Part shown: positions 33,659 through 42,321 of the stretch, piece by piece | Layout of the letters: each line of letters starts with the position of its first letter | How positions within the stretch are numbered: position 1 is the stretch's first letter | Assembly: GCA_021780815.1 (NCBI GenBank) | Contig: JAJXYC010000005.1 | Span: 1-64,000, forward strand | DNA: 64,000 nt | Reading direction: 5' to 3' | DNA from: Bacteroidota bacterium | GTDB lineage: Bacteria; Bacteroidota; Ignavibacteria; Kapaibacteriales; UBA2268 | Notes under the pieces: generated by a model | Told to the model about the DNA's origin: nothing | Seen by the model: only the letters and a program-made list of their open reading frames with translations | The model's database searches: none | Program-made: the position numbers and the translations under genes

Positions 33659-36214
33659 TTAATAAGGCCATTTACACAAATATAAATCCGAAGAACGAAT
33701 CATTAAAGGGTGATTTGGCAGAACTCTAATAGTAAATCCTTGTTTACCAGTTGTTTCGCAAATATAAGTACCATTATAAAGGTAAAAATCACCATCTTTT
33801 CTTATTAAATTCAAGTTAGTGTATTGTGTATCAATCAGTTCGTTAGTATGGACATCAACACTGCCATAATAAACTTGAACAGCAACATCATCAGGAGATA
33901 GTTCTGCTAAATTTATCTTAACATTAACTTCGATTGGTTTCCCAAGCCAAGCTTCATGGTTGTTTTTCATTTCAATATCTTTAATTACAATTTTATCCCA
34001 ATTAGCGTAAATTTTTGATTTCCATTGATTTAATTCAACAACAGATTGAGCATTATTTTGAAGTAATAATTTATTTTTTTCAAGAGCATTAAAATAATAT
34101 TTAGTTGCATATTCTTTAACCATACGATGTGTTGAAAACATTGGAGTAATAGAACGAATCGAGCATTTCATCATTTCTACCCAACGGCTTGGAACTCTTG
34201 TTTGACCCCTATCATAGAAAGTAGGAATAATCTCATTTTCGAGCAAATCATAAAGGAGTTCGGATTCCAATTGATTAACTTCAGGATTATTTTCTCTTTC
34301 TTCGCCCTGTCCAATAGCAAAGCCATTTCTACCATTATATGCTTCGTCCCACCAACCATCAAGAATCGAACAATTCAAAGTGCCATTTATAGCAGCTTTC
34401 ATTCCACTTGTGCCACTGGCTTCTAATGGTCTTATAGGATTATTTAACCATACATCACAGCCTTTAACCATTAATCGTGAAATTACCATATCATAATCTT
34501 CAAGGAAAACAACATATTTTTCTAAATTAAAATCCCTTACTTTTTGAATAATCATTTGAATCATCTGTTTACCTTCGGTATCGTGGGGATGCGCTTTCCC
34601 TGCTAAAATTATTTGAACAGGTTTTTCTTTGTTTGTTAATATGTTTTTCAAGCGTTTCATATCGCTAAAAATAAGATAAGGTCTTTTATAAGTTGCAAAT
34701 CGCCGAGCAAAACCTATCGTCAAAGCATCTGGGTCTAAATATTCATTAATTTTATTTAATTGGTCCTGCCGTAAATAATCTTGACCTTTTGTTTTTAAAT
34801 ATTCCCGAGCAAACAATACCAATCTAATGCGTCTTCTTTGCTTTTCTCTCCATAACTCATCATTTGGAATTGTAGTAACAGCACTCCAAATATCCTCGTT
34901 GTCTATATCAGTTTCCCAACTTGGTTTTAAATATCTTTCATAAAGTTCAGAAAATTCACGTGCAAGCCAAGTATGAGTATGAATTCCGTTTGTTAAACCA
35001 TCAATTGGAACTTCTTCCACAGGTAAACACTTCCAAATATTGCTCCACATTTTCTGTGAAACTTTACCGTGCAATTTACTTACCCCATTATGGTACCCAG
35101 TTAATCTGAGACCTAATATAGTCATAGAAAAAGATTCGTTGTAATTTAACCCTGCAGTTTGCCCCATTGCAAAAAATTCTTCTTTTGTCAAACCTAATAC
35201 TGGTATGTAATCTTTAAAATATACTTCCATTCTATCTAAATTAAAAGCTTCATTTCCCGCAGGAACAGGAGTATGAGTTGTAAAAATTGAACTACCTCGT
35301 GTAATATTCATTGCCGAATGAAAATCAATATTATATTTTGCCATATAATTGCGAGTTTGTTCAAGTAATGCAAATGCGGCATGCCCTTCATTTGTATGAA
35401 TTACAGAAGGTTCAATTCCCATTATATTTAACGCTCGTATTCCACCAATTCCAAGTAAAATTTCTTGTTGAATACGGGTTTCTCGGTCTCCTCCATATAG
35501 TTGGTCAGTTATATTTTTATATTCTTGGTTTGTATTTTCGTCTATATTTGTATCTAATAAGTATAGGTATGTTCTACCTATCAATATTTTCCAAATTTGA
35601 GCGAAAACTTTACCGTTTGGCAAGTCTACATTAATTATTTTTTTTACTCCACTTTCATCACGCACTAAAAACATAGGCATTGAGTAAAAATCATTCACCG
35701 GATAAAGTTCATTTTGCCAACCATTAGGGCTTAATCTTTGACGGAAATAACCTTGCTGATAAAGTAAGCCAACACCAATTAAAGGTAATCCTAAATCGCT
35801 TGCGGACTTCAAGTGGTCCCCCGAAAGTACACCCAATCCTCCAGAATAAACTGGAAAACTTTCATTTATACCATATTCGGGACTAAAATATGCAATTACA
35901 CCTTTGTCCTGTATATTTTGCTCTTGAAACCAAGTTCTAGCTTTTATATACCTTGTAAATTTATTATGAATTTTTTCTAAAAAATTCGTAAAATCATATT
36001 GCTTCGATAGTTCTTCTAATTCTTTTTGAGGTAACCTGTTGATTAATGCAATTGGGTTGTGATGCACTTCATTCCATATTTTTCGATTCATTCTATTGAA
36101 TAATTCTTTTGCTTCCGAATCCCAGCACCACCAATAATTATAAGCAATATCTTTCAATTTTTCAATATTTTCAGGTAATTTTGCTTTTACAATAAAATTA
36201 TGTATTGGTTTCAT
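33659..36214 (-). CDS. glgP: Alpha-glucan phosphorylase (GT35)
   Basis: GlgP releases glucose-1-phosphate from glycogen or maltodextrins with pyridoxal phosphate. The 851 residues include the N-terminal DUF3417 domain (residues about 10-120, YNYWWCWDSEAKELF) typical of the Thermotoga/actinobacterial type of enzyme. Further: GGLGVLSGDHLKSASDLGLPL, HTNEGHAAFALLEQ, FARRFATYKRPYLIFSD, and the cofactor site ASGTSGMKAAINGTLN with the PLP lysine at residue 606. No other glycogen gene is nearby. Three tandem 16-bp repeats (36232-36279) lie just upstream of the start, in the promoter region. Confidence 0.93.
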   Translation of the reverse strand: MKPIHNFIVKAKLPENIEKLKDIAYNYWWCWDSEAKELFNRMNRKIWNEVHHNPIALINRLPQKELEELSKQYDFTNFLEKIHNKFTRYIKARTWFQEQNIQDKGVIAYFSPEYGINESFPVYSGGLGVLSGDHLKSASDLGLPLIGVGLLYQQGYFRQRLSPNGWQNELYPVNDFYSMPMFLVRDESGVKKIINVDLPNGKVFAQIWKILIGRTYLYLLDTNIDENTNQEYKNITDQLYGGDRETRIQQEILLGIGGIRALNIMGIEPSVIHTNEGHAAFALLEQTRNYMAKYNIDFHSAMNITRGSSIFTTHTPVPAGNEAFNLDRMEVYFKDYIPVLGLTKEEFFAMGQTAGLNYNESFSMTILGLRLTGYHNGVSKLHGKVSQKMWSNIWKCLPVEEVPIDGLTNGIHTHTWLAREFSELYERYLKPSWETDIDNEDIWSAVTTIPNDELWREKQRRRIRLVLFAREYLKTKGQDYLRQDQLNKINEYLDPDALTIGFARRFATYKRPYLIFSDMKRLKNILTNKEKPVQIILAGKAHPHDTEGKQMIQMIIQKVRDFNLEKYVVFLEDYDMVISRLMVKGCDVWLNNPIRPLEASGTSGMKAAINGTLNCSILDGWWDEAYNGRNGFAIGQGEERENNPEVNQLESELLYDLLENEIIPTFYDRGQTRVPSRWVEMMKCSIRSITPMFSTHRMVKEYATKYYFNALEKNKLLLQNNAQSVVELNQWKSKIYANWDKIVIKDIEMKNNHEAWLGKPIEVNVKINLAELSPDDVAVQVYYGSVDVHTNELIDTQYTNLNLIRKDGDFYLYNGTYICETTGKQGFTIRVLPNHPLMIRSSDLYLCKWPY

Positions 36215-36231
36215 AAACTATTAAATTTTAA

Positions 36232-36279
36232 TTTTTGTGAATTAATGTTTTTGTGAATTAATGTTTTTGTAAATTAATA
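36232..36279. repeat. Three 16-bp tandem repeats upstream of glgP
   Basis: The unit TTTTTGTGAATTAATG occurs at 36232-36247 and 36248-36263, followed by a copy with two changes (TTTTTGTAAATTAATA) at 36264-36279. It lies 18 bases before the glgP start and about 80 bases before the divergent lipoprotein gene. It could be a cluster of regulator sites or simple slippage. Confidence 0.85.
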
Positions 36280-36308
36280 AATATTATACGATATTTAAAT
36301 AAATTCAT

Positions 36309-36316
36309 TAATTTTG
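36309..36316 (+). promoter_or_regulatory. -7 element before the 36361 lipoprotein gene
   Basis: TAATTTTG matches the TAnnTTTG consensus and lies 44 bases ahead of the ATG. A -33 element is not clear. Confidence 0.35.
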
Positions 36317-36360
36317 TTTTTGTTTTTTGTATCACTTTAAGTTTATCTTGTTTGAATCTT

Positions 36361-36714
36361 ATGAAAAAAAATCATTTTGCACTTCTCTTTTTTATTTTAA
36401 TTTCATTTTCATTTTCATTTTTTGCTTGTGGTAATTCAATAGATAAAGAAAAATTCATTAATACTTATCGTGAAATTTTAATTACTCGTGCAAAATTTGA
36501 TGATAGTCTCCAAGCGAATAAGGCAGTTTTGCAAGTTTTACAAAAAAATGGTTACAATCTACAAACATTTCAACAAGACTTTATTCATCTAGCTAAAAAC
36601 GAAAACGGCTTTTTGATATTAATTGATTCAATGAGGAATTCAATAACTCGTGAACATCAACTGCTTTTGGATTCGTCTAAAAAAACTTCAAGTCATCTAA
36701 CACCAAAAGAATAA
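36361..36714 (+). CDS. Hypothetical small lipoprotein
   Basis: The start is ATG 36361 (MKKNHFALLFFILISFSFSF then FAC), not the in-frame TTG three codons earlier. The lipobox F-F-A-C puts the lipidated Cys at residue 23, followed by GNS. The mature part of about 95 residues is helical and charged (KFINTYREILITRAKFDDSL, NEN-GFLILIDSMRNSI), which resembles the DUF4296-type small lipoproteins of Bacteroidota; this is a weak call. It is divergent from glgP and convergent with miaB. Confidence 0.7.
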   Translation: MKKNHFALLFFILISFSFSFFACGNSIDKEKFINTYREILITRAKFDDSLQANKAVLQVLQKNGYNLQTFQQDFIHLAKNENGFLILIDSMRNSITREHQLLLDSSKKTSSHLTPKE

Positions 36715-36744
36715 TTAATCAATATTTGGGGTTAATTGAACATT

Positions 36745-38067
36745 TTAATCTTGAACATCACCAAATAATGTTGCGGAATTTGCTTTGGTAATTAAAACAT
36801 TAACTTGATTGCCAAAATGTATCAAGTTCTTATCATTATTAAATATAACTACTTTATTGTGTTTGGTACGTCCCATCCATTCAATTTGATTTTTCTTGGA
36901 AGGACCTTCGGCAAGAACTTCATAAATTTTACCAATTTCTTTTTGATTTTTTTCTTTTGAATGCTTATTTTGCAAAGCAATAATTTCGTTCAATCTGCGG
37001 ATTTTTTCTTCTTCTCGAACATCATCAAGCATTTTAAAAGATTTTGTACCTTCCCTTGGAGAATATTTAAACATAAATGCTCCATCGAAATGAATTTCTT
37101 CCATTAAGTTTAATGTTTCATTATGGTCCTCAATTGTTTCAGTAGGGAAACCTGCAATTATGTCGGTAGATAGTGCAAAATTTTGCAAAATCTTGGTAAT
37201 TTGTTTAATCCGCTCAATATAATGCTCTCGTGTATATCCCCTATTCATTAATTTCAAAATTCTATTAGAACCTGATTGAAAAGGAAGATGAATGTAGTTA
37301 CAAATATTATCAAATTCATTCATTGCATAAAGCAAATCATCGCTTAAATCTAACGGATGCGAGGTAACATATCTAATTCTTATTTGAGGAAAAGCACGAG
37401 CAATAATTCGTAGCAAATGTGGAAAAGTAGTATTGGAGGAATTATCATAATAGCTATTAACATTTTGTCCTAATAAAGTAACTTCCTTAAATCCATTTAA
37501 TTGTAATTTCTCAATTTCATTGACAATAGATTGAAGAGAACGAGAACGTTCTCTTCCCCGAGTGTAAGGAACAACACAATATGAACAAAAATGATTGCAT
37601 CCACGCATAATCGCAAGCCATGCACTTAATCCATGAGTTCTTAAAGGCTCAATATCTTCATAAGTTTCAACCCTACTTAATCTTACAGCAACTCCAATGT
37701 CGCCTGCAAGAGAATTATCCAAAATTTCAGGAGCTCTACGATATTCATCAGGACCAATTACGATTTTTACTAAATCACTTTTATTAAAAACTTCATCTTT
37801 CAAACGTTCAGCCATACATCCAACTAAACCTATTAAAAGATTTTTATTTTGTTTTTTGTACTGCTTTAATTGAATGATTCTGTTGTAAACAGTAGTTTCG
37901 GCATTTTCCCTAACACTACAAGTATTAAGAAGAATAAAATCTGCCGTTGTAGGTTCATCAATTATTTCATAATGACCTGTTTTACTTAATATGCCGCTTA
38001 AAATTTCTGTATCATAAAAATTCATTTGGCATCCATAAGTTTCTATATATACTTTTTTGGTTCCCAT
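36745..38067 (-). CDS. miaB: tRNA-2-methylthio-N6-dimethylallyladenosine synthase
   Basis: MiaB methylthiolates i6A37 in tRNAs that read UNN codons, using two 4Fe-4S clusters and S-adenosylmethionine. The 440 residues hold the N-terminal UPF0004 domain with Cys13, Cys50 and Cys84, the radical SAM triad CNHFCSYC (Cys157, Cys161, Cys164) followed by VVPYTRGRERSR, and a C-terminal TRAM domain (KIYEVLAEGPSKK ... GRTKHNKVVIF). The SVRENAE run after Cys50 favours MiaB over RimO or MtaB. The thpR gene is 54 bases upstream on the same strand, so the two RNA enzymes may be co-transcribed. Confidence 0.95.
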   Translation of the reverse strand: MGTKKVYIETYGCQMNFYDTEILSGILSKTGHYEIIDEPTTADFILLNTCSVRENAETTVYNRIIQLKQYKKQNKNLLIGLVGCMAERLKDEVFNKSDLVKIVIGPDEYRRAPEILDNSLAGDIGVAVRLSRVETYEDIEPLRTHGLSAWLAIMRGCNHFCSYCVVPYTRGRERSRSLQSIVNEIEKLQLNGFKEVTLLGQNVNSYYDNSSNTTFPHLLRIIARAFPQIRIRYVTSHPLDLSDDLLYAMNEFDNICNYIHLPFQSGSNRILKLMNRGYTREHYIERIKQITKILQNFALSTDIIAGFPTETIEDHNETLNLMEEIHFDGAFMFKYSPREGTKSFKMLDDVREEEKIRRLNEIIALQNKHSKEKNQKEIGKIYEVLAEGPSKKNQIEWMGRTKHNKVVIFNNDKNLIHFGNQVNVLITKANSATLFGDVQD

Positions 38068-38121
38068 ATTAAATGGATTTGGATTTATATTATATGAAAG
38101 ACGAAAATATTCAACTATACT

Positions 38122-38652
38122 TTAAAGTATAGTATAAATTGGACCTGTTTGCGTTAAAGTACTTTGAATTAAATTAATATTGTAACTCGAAATAGTTCCA
38201 AGTTCAAACCCTTTATTTCTTTGGTAAACTTTTGCAAAATCAGGTGCAATAGATTTAATTCTCACTAATGTAGTGTGAAGAATAAATGGTTCTTTTTGAT
38301 AACTGATTTTTTGCTCTTTGAACATTGTTTTAATTGCTTTACGCACTCCCAAAATTTGTTCAGATGGATTATAAACTTGTAATATCATTTGCTTTGGATG
38401 ACGAAAGTTACGGAAAAAATTTATATCTTTGATTGTTAAAGTATCATTATATTCTATTAAATACTTTTGCAACATATCTTTCAAATGGGGCACTTCTTCA
38501 TCTGGGAAATCACCCAAAAAATGCAATGTTGTATGTAGATTATTCAATTCAACCCATTTCCCCGTCACACTATCGGAAAAGATTTTTTGAATTTTTTTGT
38601 AATTAGATTCAATTTCTTTACTATGCAAAAATGTACCTATAAAGAGTCTCAT
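38122..38652 (-). CDS. thpR: RNA 2',3'-cyclic phosphodiesterase (2H family)
   Basis: This 176-residue 2H phosphoesterase carries both catalytic HxTL motifs: His40-Thr-Thr-Leu (LHTTLHFLGD) and His126-Thr-Thr-Leu (LHTTLVRIKS). Family members open 2',3'-cyclic phosphate ends of RNA and can act on tRNA halves. The start MRLFIGTFL is typical (R-x-F-I). A minus-strand TAATTTTG (complement of 38676-38683) lies 24 bases upstream and may be its promoter. It precedes miaB. Confidence 0.9.
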   Translation of the reverse strand: MRLFIGTFLHSKEIESNYKKIQKIFSDSVTGKWVELNNLHTTLHFLGDFPDEEVPHLKDMLQKYLIEYNDTLTIKDINFFRNFRHPKQMILQVYNPSEQILGVRKAIKTMFKEQKISYQKEPFILHTTLVRIKSIAPDFAKVYQRNKGFELGTISSYNINLIQSTLTQTGPIYTIL

Positions 38653-38744
38653 AACACATTTATTTTTTAATTTTACAAAATTAAGAATTTAATGAGAAAA
38701 ATATTTTGTAATTTAGAATTTTTATTCTTTTCTTTTCAAAAAAA

Positions 38745-40466
38745 ATGATTTTAGACTTTGAAATATTAAACAAATTAAGTAAAGAAGAACTAATTAATAA
38801 ATTCCTCAAATTAAATGATGAACTTATTAACCAGCAACAACAATTAGATAAAATTGGTTCTCAACTTAACGAAACCCAAACTTTTTTCAATATATTTATT
38901 CACAATCCTAATCCATTGGTAGTTATTGATAAAAATTTCAATATTATTTCTTTAAATAACGCTTTTGTTGATTTTGCCTTTATGTTTTACAACATAACTC
39001 CTACAAAAGGTCAAACAATATTTGATTTCCAAAATTATAATAATATTGACCAAATCCGTAATAGATTAAAAGCATCATTTGAAGGCAAATCTCTCTCTTT
39101 TATTGATAAATACTCGAAAAATAATAGACTGTTTTCATTTAAAAAAATATTTTCACCTGTTTTCAGCTCTGATGGAGAAATTCAATGCGTATCAATATTA
39201 ATTCTGGATATTACCGAACAAGTAGAGCAAGAAAAAAGGACTTACCAATTTTTGCAAACAATAGAAAAATTGTTGAATTCTTTGAACTTTATGATTTTCA
39301 TTGTAAATGTAGAAACTAAAAAATTTCTATACAGCAACAAATATTTTTCAAATGTGAATGGCATAATTGAAAATCAAAATTATTTAGATGTATTTCCAAA
39401 TGATGACTTCAAGATTTCTAATTTTATAGAAAAAATGTCCTCCGATAAAAATTCGTTAGATAGTTATAAAAGTACAGTTGATACAAAAGAATTTTTTATT
39501 GAAAAATATGACCGTTGGTTTAGTGTAAATTATACAAAAATTTTATGGTCAAATGAGCAAACAGGCGTTCTAGTCTTTCTATTTGATATTACAGAGGAAA
39601 GACAAAATCAAGAAAATTTGCAAAAATTTAACAGTGAACTTGAAAAATTAATTAACAATAGAACATTAGATTTAAAGCTTGCTAACAAAAAGTTAGAAAA
39701 TGAAATTCAAAACAGAAAAGAAGTAGAACAAGAATTAAAAATAATTAAAGAACAATTAACAATTAACTTAAAAAAAGAAAAAGAAATATCTAAGATTAAA
39801 AGCCAATTGTTAGACAACCTTTCCCACGAAATTAATACACCATTAACAATTATTTCAAGTTCTATATATTTAATTGAACGTTATTTAGAAATTGGTAATC
39901 CTACCGAAATTAAAAAACATATTAATCAAATCAATTCAGCAATCAAGTATTTATCTGCATTTTCAGAACAAGCACAAAATATTTACATTTCTCAATTTGG
40001 TTTGCATAATTTCAATAGAACTTTGCAAAATTTAATTGTTAAAGTTGATGAATTAATCCAAAGTATTATTAATTCAAATGAAATAACTCAAAAGATTCAA
40101 AAGTTATACCAAACAACTACAATTTTTTATGAAACTGATTATGAAATATTGCAGCAAATAATAAGACAATTCTTTAATAATGCAATAAAATATACTGCAC
40201 AAGATGGAATTATAACAATTAGAATTACTGAGAATGAAGAAACGATTGAAATAAGTATAATAGACAATGGTGTTGGCATACCGTTGGAAGACCAAAAAAA
40301 TATTTTTGAGATTTTTTACCGTTCTAAACAGACAATAGGTTTGATTCATGGCGCTGGGTTAGGACTTTCAATTGCACAAATAAATGCTAATCAGTTAGGG
40401 GCAAAAATTAGTTTTAATAGTACTCCTAATGTGGGTTCTGAATTTACTATTACTTTGGTAAAATAA
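38745..40466 (+). CDS. PAS-domain sensor histidine kinase (cytoplasmic)
   Basis: This 573-residue kinase has an N-terminal coiled coil (about 12-45), two PAS-like domains (about 48-160 and 170-290), a long coiled coil (about 288-350), and a HisKA/HATPase core: His361 in LLDNLSHEINTPL, N box with Asn479 (RQFFNNAIKY), G1 DNGVGIP (507-513), F box IFEIFYRS, and G2 GAGLGLSIA (536-544). No membrane helix is seen, so it senses an internal signal. No regulator gene is adjacent; the orphan receiver at 28912 is one possible partner. Confidence 0.9.
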   Translation: MILDFEILNKLSKEELINKFLKLNDELINQQQQLDKIGSQLNETQTFFNIFIHNPNPLVVIDKNFNIISLNNAFVDFAFMFYNITPTKGQTIFDFQNYNNIDQIRNRLKASFEGKSLSFIDKYSKNNRLFSFKKIFSPVFSSDGEIQCVSILILDITEQVEQEKRTYQFLQTIEKLLNSLNFMIFIVNVETKKFLYSNKYFSNVNGIIENQNYLDVFPNDDFKISNFIEKMSSDKNSLDSYKSTVDTKEFFIEKYDRWFSVNYTKILWSNEQTGVLVFLFDITEERQNQENLQKFNSELEKLINNRTLDLKLANKKLENEIQNRKEVEQELKIIKEQLTINLKKEKEISKIKSQLLDNLSHEINTPLTIISSSIYLIERYLEIGNPTEIKKHINQINSAIKYLSAFSEQAQNIYISQFGLHNFNRTLQNLIVKVDELIQSIINSNEITQKIQKLYQTTTIFYETDYEILQQIIRQFFNNAIKYTAQDGIITIRITENEETIEISIIDNGVGIPLEDQKNIFEIFYRSKQTIGLIHGAGLGLSIAQINANQLGAKISFNSTPNVGSEFTITLVK

Positions 40467-40475
40467 ACATTTGAA

Positions 40476-42167
40476 TTATTTATATTTTTTAATAATAGAT
40501 TCTTTTTGTTCCTTCTTGTTTTTAAGCGACTTTTCAACAAATATTTTTTGTCTGGTAAATGGGTCTATTTCCGTGTAATACATTAAAGTAGAATAAGTTG
40601 AAGGAGTAGGAGTAAAGATTTGAACTTGCTCAGGCAAAAGTTTCAATTCTTTTTTCAAAAATATTGATAATTCGTGCATATCTCGTTCTTGACAACCCGG
40701 ATGTGCCGCAACAAAATAATATGTTAGAAATTGTTTTTTACCTTGCAATTTATTGATTTTATCAAATTCTTTTTTAAATTGCACCAAATATTTACTATTT
40801 TTACCCATTAATTTCAAAGTATTTTCTGAGATATGTTCAGGAGCAATTTTCATTTGTCCGGAAATGTGATAAGCAATAATGTCCGATAAATATTTTTCTC
40901 CATTTTGTTTATCTTCAATAACTAAATCATAGCGAACTCCAGATGCAATAAAGACTTTCTTTATTTCCGGAATTTGACGAACTTTTTGAAGTAAAGAAAT
41001 TTGACTTTGATGATTTATCTCCATTGCTGGACAAACATTTGGAAATGTACATTTTTTATTACTGCACATTTGTTTATTTATCTTTACTTTACAAGCATTT
41101 TTATACATATTGGCAGTTGGTCCACCAATATCTGAAATATAACCCTTAAAATCTTGATGTTGTGTTAATAGTTTTGCTTCATCAATTATTGATTGTTCAC
41201 TTCTACTAACAATTCTTTTCCCCTGATGAACAGTAATACTACAAAAATTACATTCAGCATAACAACCTCTATGAGATGTTATTGAAAATTGTATTGTTTC
41301 TAATGCTTTGATTTTCCCTTGTTGTTGATAATATGGATGCGGCTTACGTTCAAAATTTAATTTATAATATGAATCTATTTCTTCTGTCGCAGGTAAATAT
41401 TGTGCGGGATTTTGTATCCAATAACGATTTTCATATTTTTGAATTAATGTTTGCGAATTAATATCCTCGTTGTTATTATAAAAAGTTTTAAACATTTCTA
41501 TAAATTTATTTTTATCGGCAACTACTTCATTAAAAGGTGGTAATTCTACAAATTTTGTATCTGGCAATTTATTTGAAATATAGCATACTCCTCTCGTATC
41601 AAACCAATTTTCTTCATTTTTCATTTTGTTAGCAATTTCTAAAATAGTTTTTTCACCCATACCATAAACAATTGCATCAGCTTTTGCATCAAATAAGACT
41701 GAACGACGAATGGAATTACTCCAATAATCATAATGCGCAATTCTTCGCAAACTTGCTTCAATTCCGCCAAGAATAATTGGTACTGTATTTTTAAAATATC
41801 TTTTAATTAAATTGGTATAAATAATCGTTGCTCTATCGGGTCTTTTATTGTTTAAACCACCAGGTGTTAAATCATCATTATGCTTCTTTTTCAACAATGC
41901 AGTGTAATTTGCTACCATTGAATCAACACAGCCGGCACTTATTCCCCAAAAAAGTTTTGGCTGACCAAGTCGCATAATATCAATCTCTGAATTTAAATCT
42001 GGTTGAGCAATAATGCCAACTTTAAATCCTGCATTTAGAAGAACTTTTCCAATTAATACAATTCCATCACTCGGCGAATCTATGTATGTATCCCCCGAAA
42101 CAAGTATAACATCAAGTTCATTCCATCTCATATTTTTTACTTCATTACTTGTTGTCGGTATAAACAT
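40476..42167 (-). CDS. YgiQ family radical SAM protein
   Basis: This 563-residue protein has an N-terminal B12-binding-like UPF0313 region (DVILVSGDTYIDSP, VGIIAQPD, FWGISAGCVDSMVANYT), the radical SAM cluster motif GCYAECNFC (C-x3-C-x2-C) near residue 300, the family run SDIGGPTANMYKNAC and the C-terminal HPGCQERDMHELS. The function of YgiQ proteins is unknown. It is shorter than the E. coli protein at the C-terminus. GGAG 8 bases before the ATG supports the start. It ends 10 bases from the convergent kinase gene. Confidence 0.9.
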   Translation of the reverse strand: MFIPTTSNEVKNMRWNELDVILVSGDTYIDSPSDGIVLIGKVLLNAGFKVGIIAQPDLNSEIDIMRLGQPKLFWGISAGCVDSMVANYTALLKKKHNDDLTPGGLNNKRPDRATIIYTNLIKRYFKNTVPIILGGIEASLRRIAHYDYWSNSIRRSVLFDAKADAIVYGMGEKTILEIANKMKNEENWFDTRGVCYISNKLPDTKFVELPPFNEVVADKNKFIEMFKTFYNNNEDINSQTLIQKYENRYWIQNPAQYLPATEEIDSYYKLNFERKPHPYYQQQGKIKALETIQFSITSHRGCYAECNFCSITVHQGKRIVSRSEQSIIDEAKLLTQHQDFKGYISDIGGPTANMYKNACKVKINKQMCSNKKCTFPNVCPAMEINHQSQISLLQKVRQIPEIKKVFIASGVRYDLVIEDKQNGEKYLSDIIAYHISGQMKIAPEHISENTLKLMGKNSKYLVQFKKEFDKINKLQGKKQFLTYYFVAAHPGCQERDMHELSIFLKKELKLLPEQVQIFTPTPSTYSTLMYYTEIDPFTRQKIFVEKSLKNKKEQKESIIKKYK

Positions 42168-42266
42168 TTTGTATTCTCCAAAAGAAATTAATCAAAATAA
42201 AAAGATAAAAACGAAAATAAAAATAATTTATAACTTTTTTCACAATTTTATGTAACATTTTTTATT

Positions 42267-42274
42267 TATTTTTG
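42267..42274 (+). promoter_or_regulatory. -7 element before the giant surface protein gene
   Basis: TATTTTTG matches TAnnTTTG, 47 bases before the ATG at 42322. No -33 TTTG is seen at the right distance. Confidence 0.35.
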
Positions 42275-42321
42275 TCTATATTAATAATCGCATAGTTTAT
42301 TTTTTATAGTAACAGGAAAAT

